Shown here one piece after another: positions 12,061-12,975 of a stretch of 12,975 nucleotides of DNA. Origin of the DNA: Brevundimonas sp. (lineage in GTDB: Bacteria; Pseudomonadota; Alphaproteobacteria; Caulobacterales; Caulobacteraceae); NCBI GenBank assembly GCA_022712235.1, contig JALAGW010000035.1, positions 1 through 12,975 on the forward strand, in the 5' to 3' direction. The notes below the pieces were generated by a model that did not search any database, was not told where the DNA came from, and saw only the letters and a list, made by a program, of their open reading frames with translations. Both the position numbers and the translations under genes were made by a program. Positions within the stretch are counted from its first letter, which is position 1; each line of letters opens with the position of its first letter.

Positions 12061-12431
12061 GATCCGACCGCCCGGAACAGGATGCGCTCCACCGCCTGCC
12101 CCTCGTCGTCGGAGACGCGGATGTCGATGCGCAGGATGTCGGGGTCGTCGGTGGCCGCGACCGCGCGGGTCCAGCGCCAGTCGCGACCGGCCAGGGCTTC
12201 CGTCCCGTCGCTGTCGCCCGGCGCCGGGGCGGGCCGCGCCGTCATGGCCTCGACCGCCAGGTTCTCGGCCACAATTCCCCCCAGGGTCCGCGTCTCGGCG
12301 CGGGCGGCCGAGCGGGTGTTCTCGCCGCCGAGGTTCAGCAGGGCCAGAGCCGCCAGGGCGAACACCGCCAGCGCCACCAGAAGCTCGATCAGGGTGAAGC
12401 CGGCCCGACTCTTTCTCGCTCCTTCAGCCAT
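12057..12431 (-). CDS. gspI: Type II secretion minor pseudopilin GspI
   Basis: A 124-residue pseudopilin and partner of GspJ and GspK in the tip complex. The leader MAEGARKSRAG is cut after Gly11; the mature protein begins FTLIELLVALAVFALAALAL with Glu at +5. GspI-type features follow: AENLAVEAMTARP (54-67), where family members carry the helix end and small-domain start, then RDWRWTRAV and LRIDIRVSDDEG. Length fits the usual 120-130. The ATG at 12431 overlaps the end of gspH by 8 bases and gives a normal leader; an ATG at 12455 would add eight residues and is less likely. The stop TGA at 12057-12059 overlaps the gspJ GTG. Confidence 0.93.
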   Translation of the reverse strand: MAEGARKSRAGFTLIELLVALAVFALAALALLNLGGENTRSAARAETRTLGGIVAENLAVEAMTARPAPAPGDSDGTEALAGRDWRWTRAVAATDDPDILRIDIRVSDDEGQAVERILFRAVGS

Positions 12432-12879
12432 CGACCCGCACCTCGCCCGCCGCATCGACGGCGACGGTCACGGCGCGGGGGCCGCGCGACAGGGTCAGGC
12501 GGGCCACGTCGGTCACGCCGGTCGGGTCGAAGACGACGCGCAGGGGCGCATCGGCGGACTGGCCCTCGGGGCGAGCGGCGGTGTCCTCGGCCCAGCGTTC
12601 CTCGCCGAAGGGGCCGTCCGTCAGGGGCGACCACTGCACGCCGTCGAAGCTGGAAAAGGCGTAGCCCGTCGCCGTCGCCTCGACCGCCACGGCGCGATTG
12701 GTCAGCAGGGCCTCCTCGCGCGCCCGCACCAGCCGCGCGGCGAAGCGCTCGGCCTCGTCGCCGACGGGCGGGCGCGGATCGGGCACGGCCAGCACCACGG
12801 CGGCGGCGGCCAGCCCCATGATGGCGACCACCATCAGAAGTTCCACGAGCGTGAAGCCGGAGCGCGGGCGCTGAACCAT
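12424..12879 (-). CDS. gspH: Type II secretion minor pseudopilin GspH
   Basis: A 151-residue pseudopilin that links the tip complex to the GspG shaft. The leader MVQRPRSG is cut after Gly8, then FTLVELLMVVAIMGLAAAAV with Glu at +5. Residues about 40-65 (ERFAARLVRAREEALLTNRA) match the helix of GspH, and VAVEATATGYAFSSFDGVQW and LRVVFDPTGVTDVARLTLSR match its C-terminal beta domain. The ATG at 12879 is preceded by AAGGGGG at good spacing. It is the first gene of the run seen here; the 96 bases upstream (12880-12975) show no recognisable gspG end, although no stop interrupts any minus-strand frame there. Confidence 0.93.
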   Translation of the reverse strand: MVQRPRSGFTLVELLMVVAIMGLAAAAVVLAVPDPRPPVGDEAERFAARLVRAREEALLTNRAVAVEATATGYAFSSFDGVQWSPLTDGPFGEERWAEDTAARPEGQSADAPLRVVFDPTGVTDVARLTLSRGPRAVTVAVDAAGEVRVDG

Positions 12880-12912
12880 GCCTGCCCCCTTCCCGTTGGC
12901 GGGGGGTGTATG

Positions 12913-12949
12913 CGCCGCGTCGCGAGGTCGAAGCGCATGTGACGCGGCG
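12913..12949. repeat. Inverted repeat upstream of gspH
   Basis: CGCCGCGTC (12913-12921) and GACGCGGCG (12941-12949) form a perfect 9-bp stem with a 19-base gap, 34-70 bases before the gspH ATG. It could be an end hairpin of an upstream gene such as gspG, an operator, or a chance GC stem. Nothing further is seen in 12880-12975. Confidence 0.3.
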
Positions 12950-12975
12950 ATGCCCCCTGCGCCTCGACCCTGACC

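Noticed and set aside
11674..12942. 422-codon plus-strand open frame opposite gspH, gspI and gspJ
   Set aside because: Runs antisense over three prepilin genes with intact leaders; no domain can be seen.

Overview
The window looks like a chromosomal segment of a GC-rich alphaproteobacterium, most likely Caulobacteraceae (Brevundimonas or Caulobacter type). This is inferred from the very high GC content, the gene set (Caulobacter-style FliP, HU, DUF983, a large TonB-dependent receptor, a type II secretion operon) and the style of the intergenic palindromic repeats. No database search was possible. No rRNA, tRNA, CRISPR array or transposase was seen, and no gene-free stretch exceeds 300 bases.

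Layout. (1) Positions 1-1095, plus strand: the 3' part of fliP (flagellar export gate), then a separate small HU-type nucleoid protein gene. (2) 1096-1348: a convergent gap filled by an inverted pair of palindromic repeat elements and a good terminator. (3) 1349-4180, minus strand: a 943-residue exported tetratricopeptide-repeat protein of unknown role. (4) 4181-4804: a divergent promoter gap and a DUF983 zinc-ribbon membrane protein on the plus strand. (5) 4805-4967: a second convergent gap with a second, sequence-distinct inverted pair of palindromic elements. (6) 4968-7355, minus: a TonB-dependent outer-membrane receptor, preceded by two tandem 21-bp operator-like repeats. (7) 7496-8836, minus: a three-gene group consisting of a LuxR-type DNA-binding protein with a C-terminal membrane anchor, a polytopic membrane protein and a small soluble protein of unknown function. 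(8) 8917-12879, minus: a tightly overlapping type II secretion run, gspH-gspI-gspJ-gspK-gspL-gspM, whose upstream partners (gspC-G) are not in the window.

How the genes work together. GspH, I, J and K are the minor pseudopilins that build the tip of the T2SS pseudopilus. GspL and GspM form the inner-membrane platform that couples it to the GspE ATPase. All six genes are joined by 1- to 8-base overlaps, so translational coupling is likely. The most striking anomaly is an in-frame amber codon in gspJ (11680-11682): the same frame continues for 69 more codons and ends exactly on the ATGA overlap with gspK, so this is a nonsense mutation (or a base-call error), not a short gene. The best candidate for something undescribed is the membrane-anchored LuxR-type regulator with its two unknown companions (7496-8836). 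The paired repeats at both convergent junctions and the tandem operator upstream of the receptor are secondary items.
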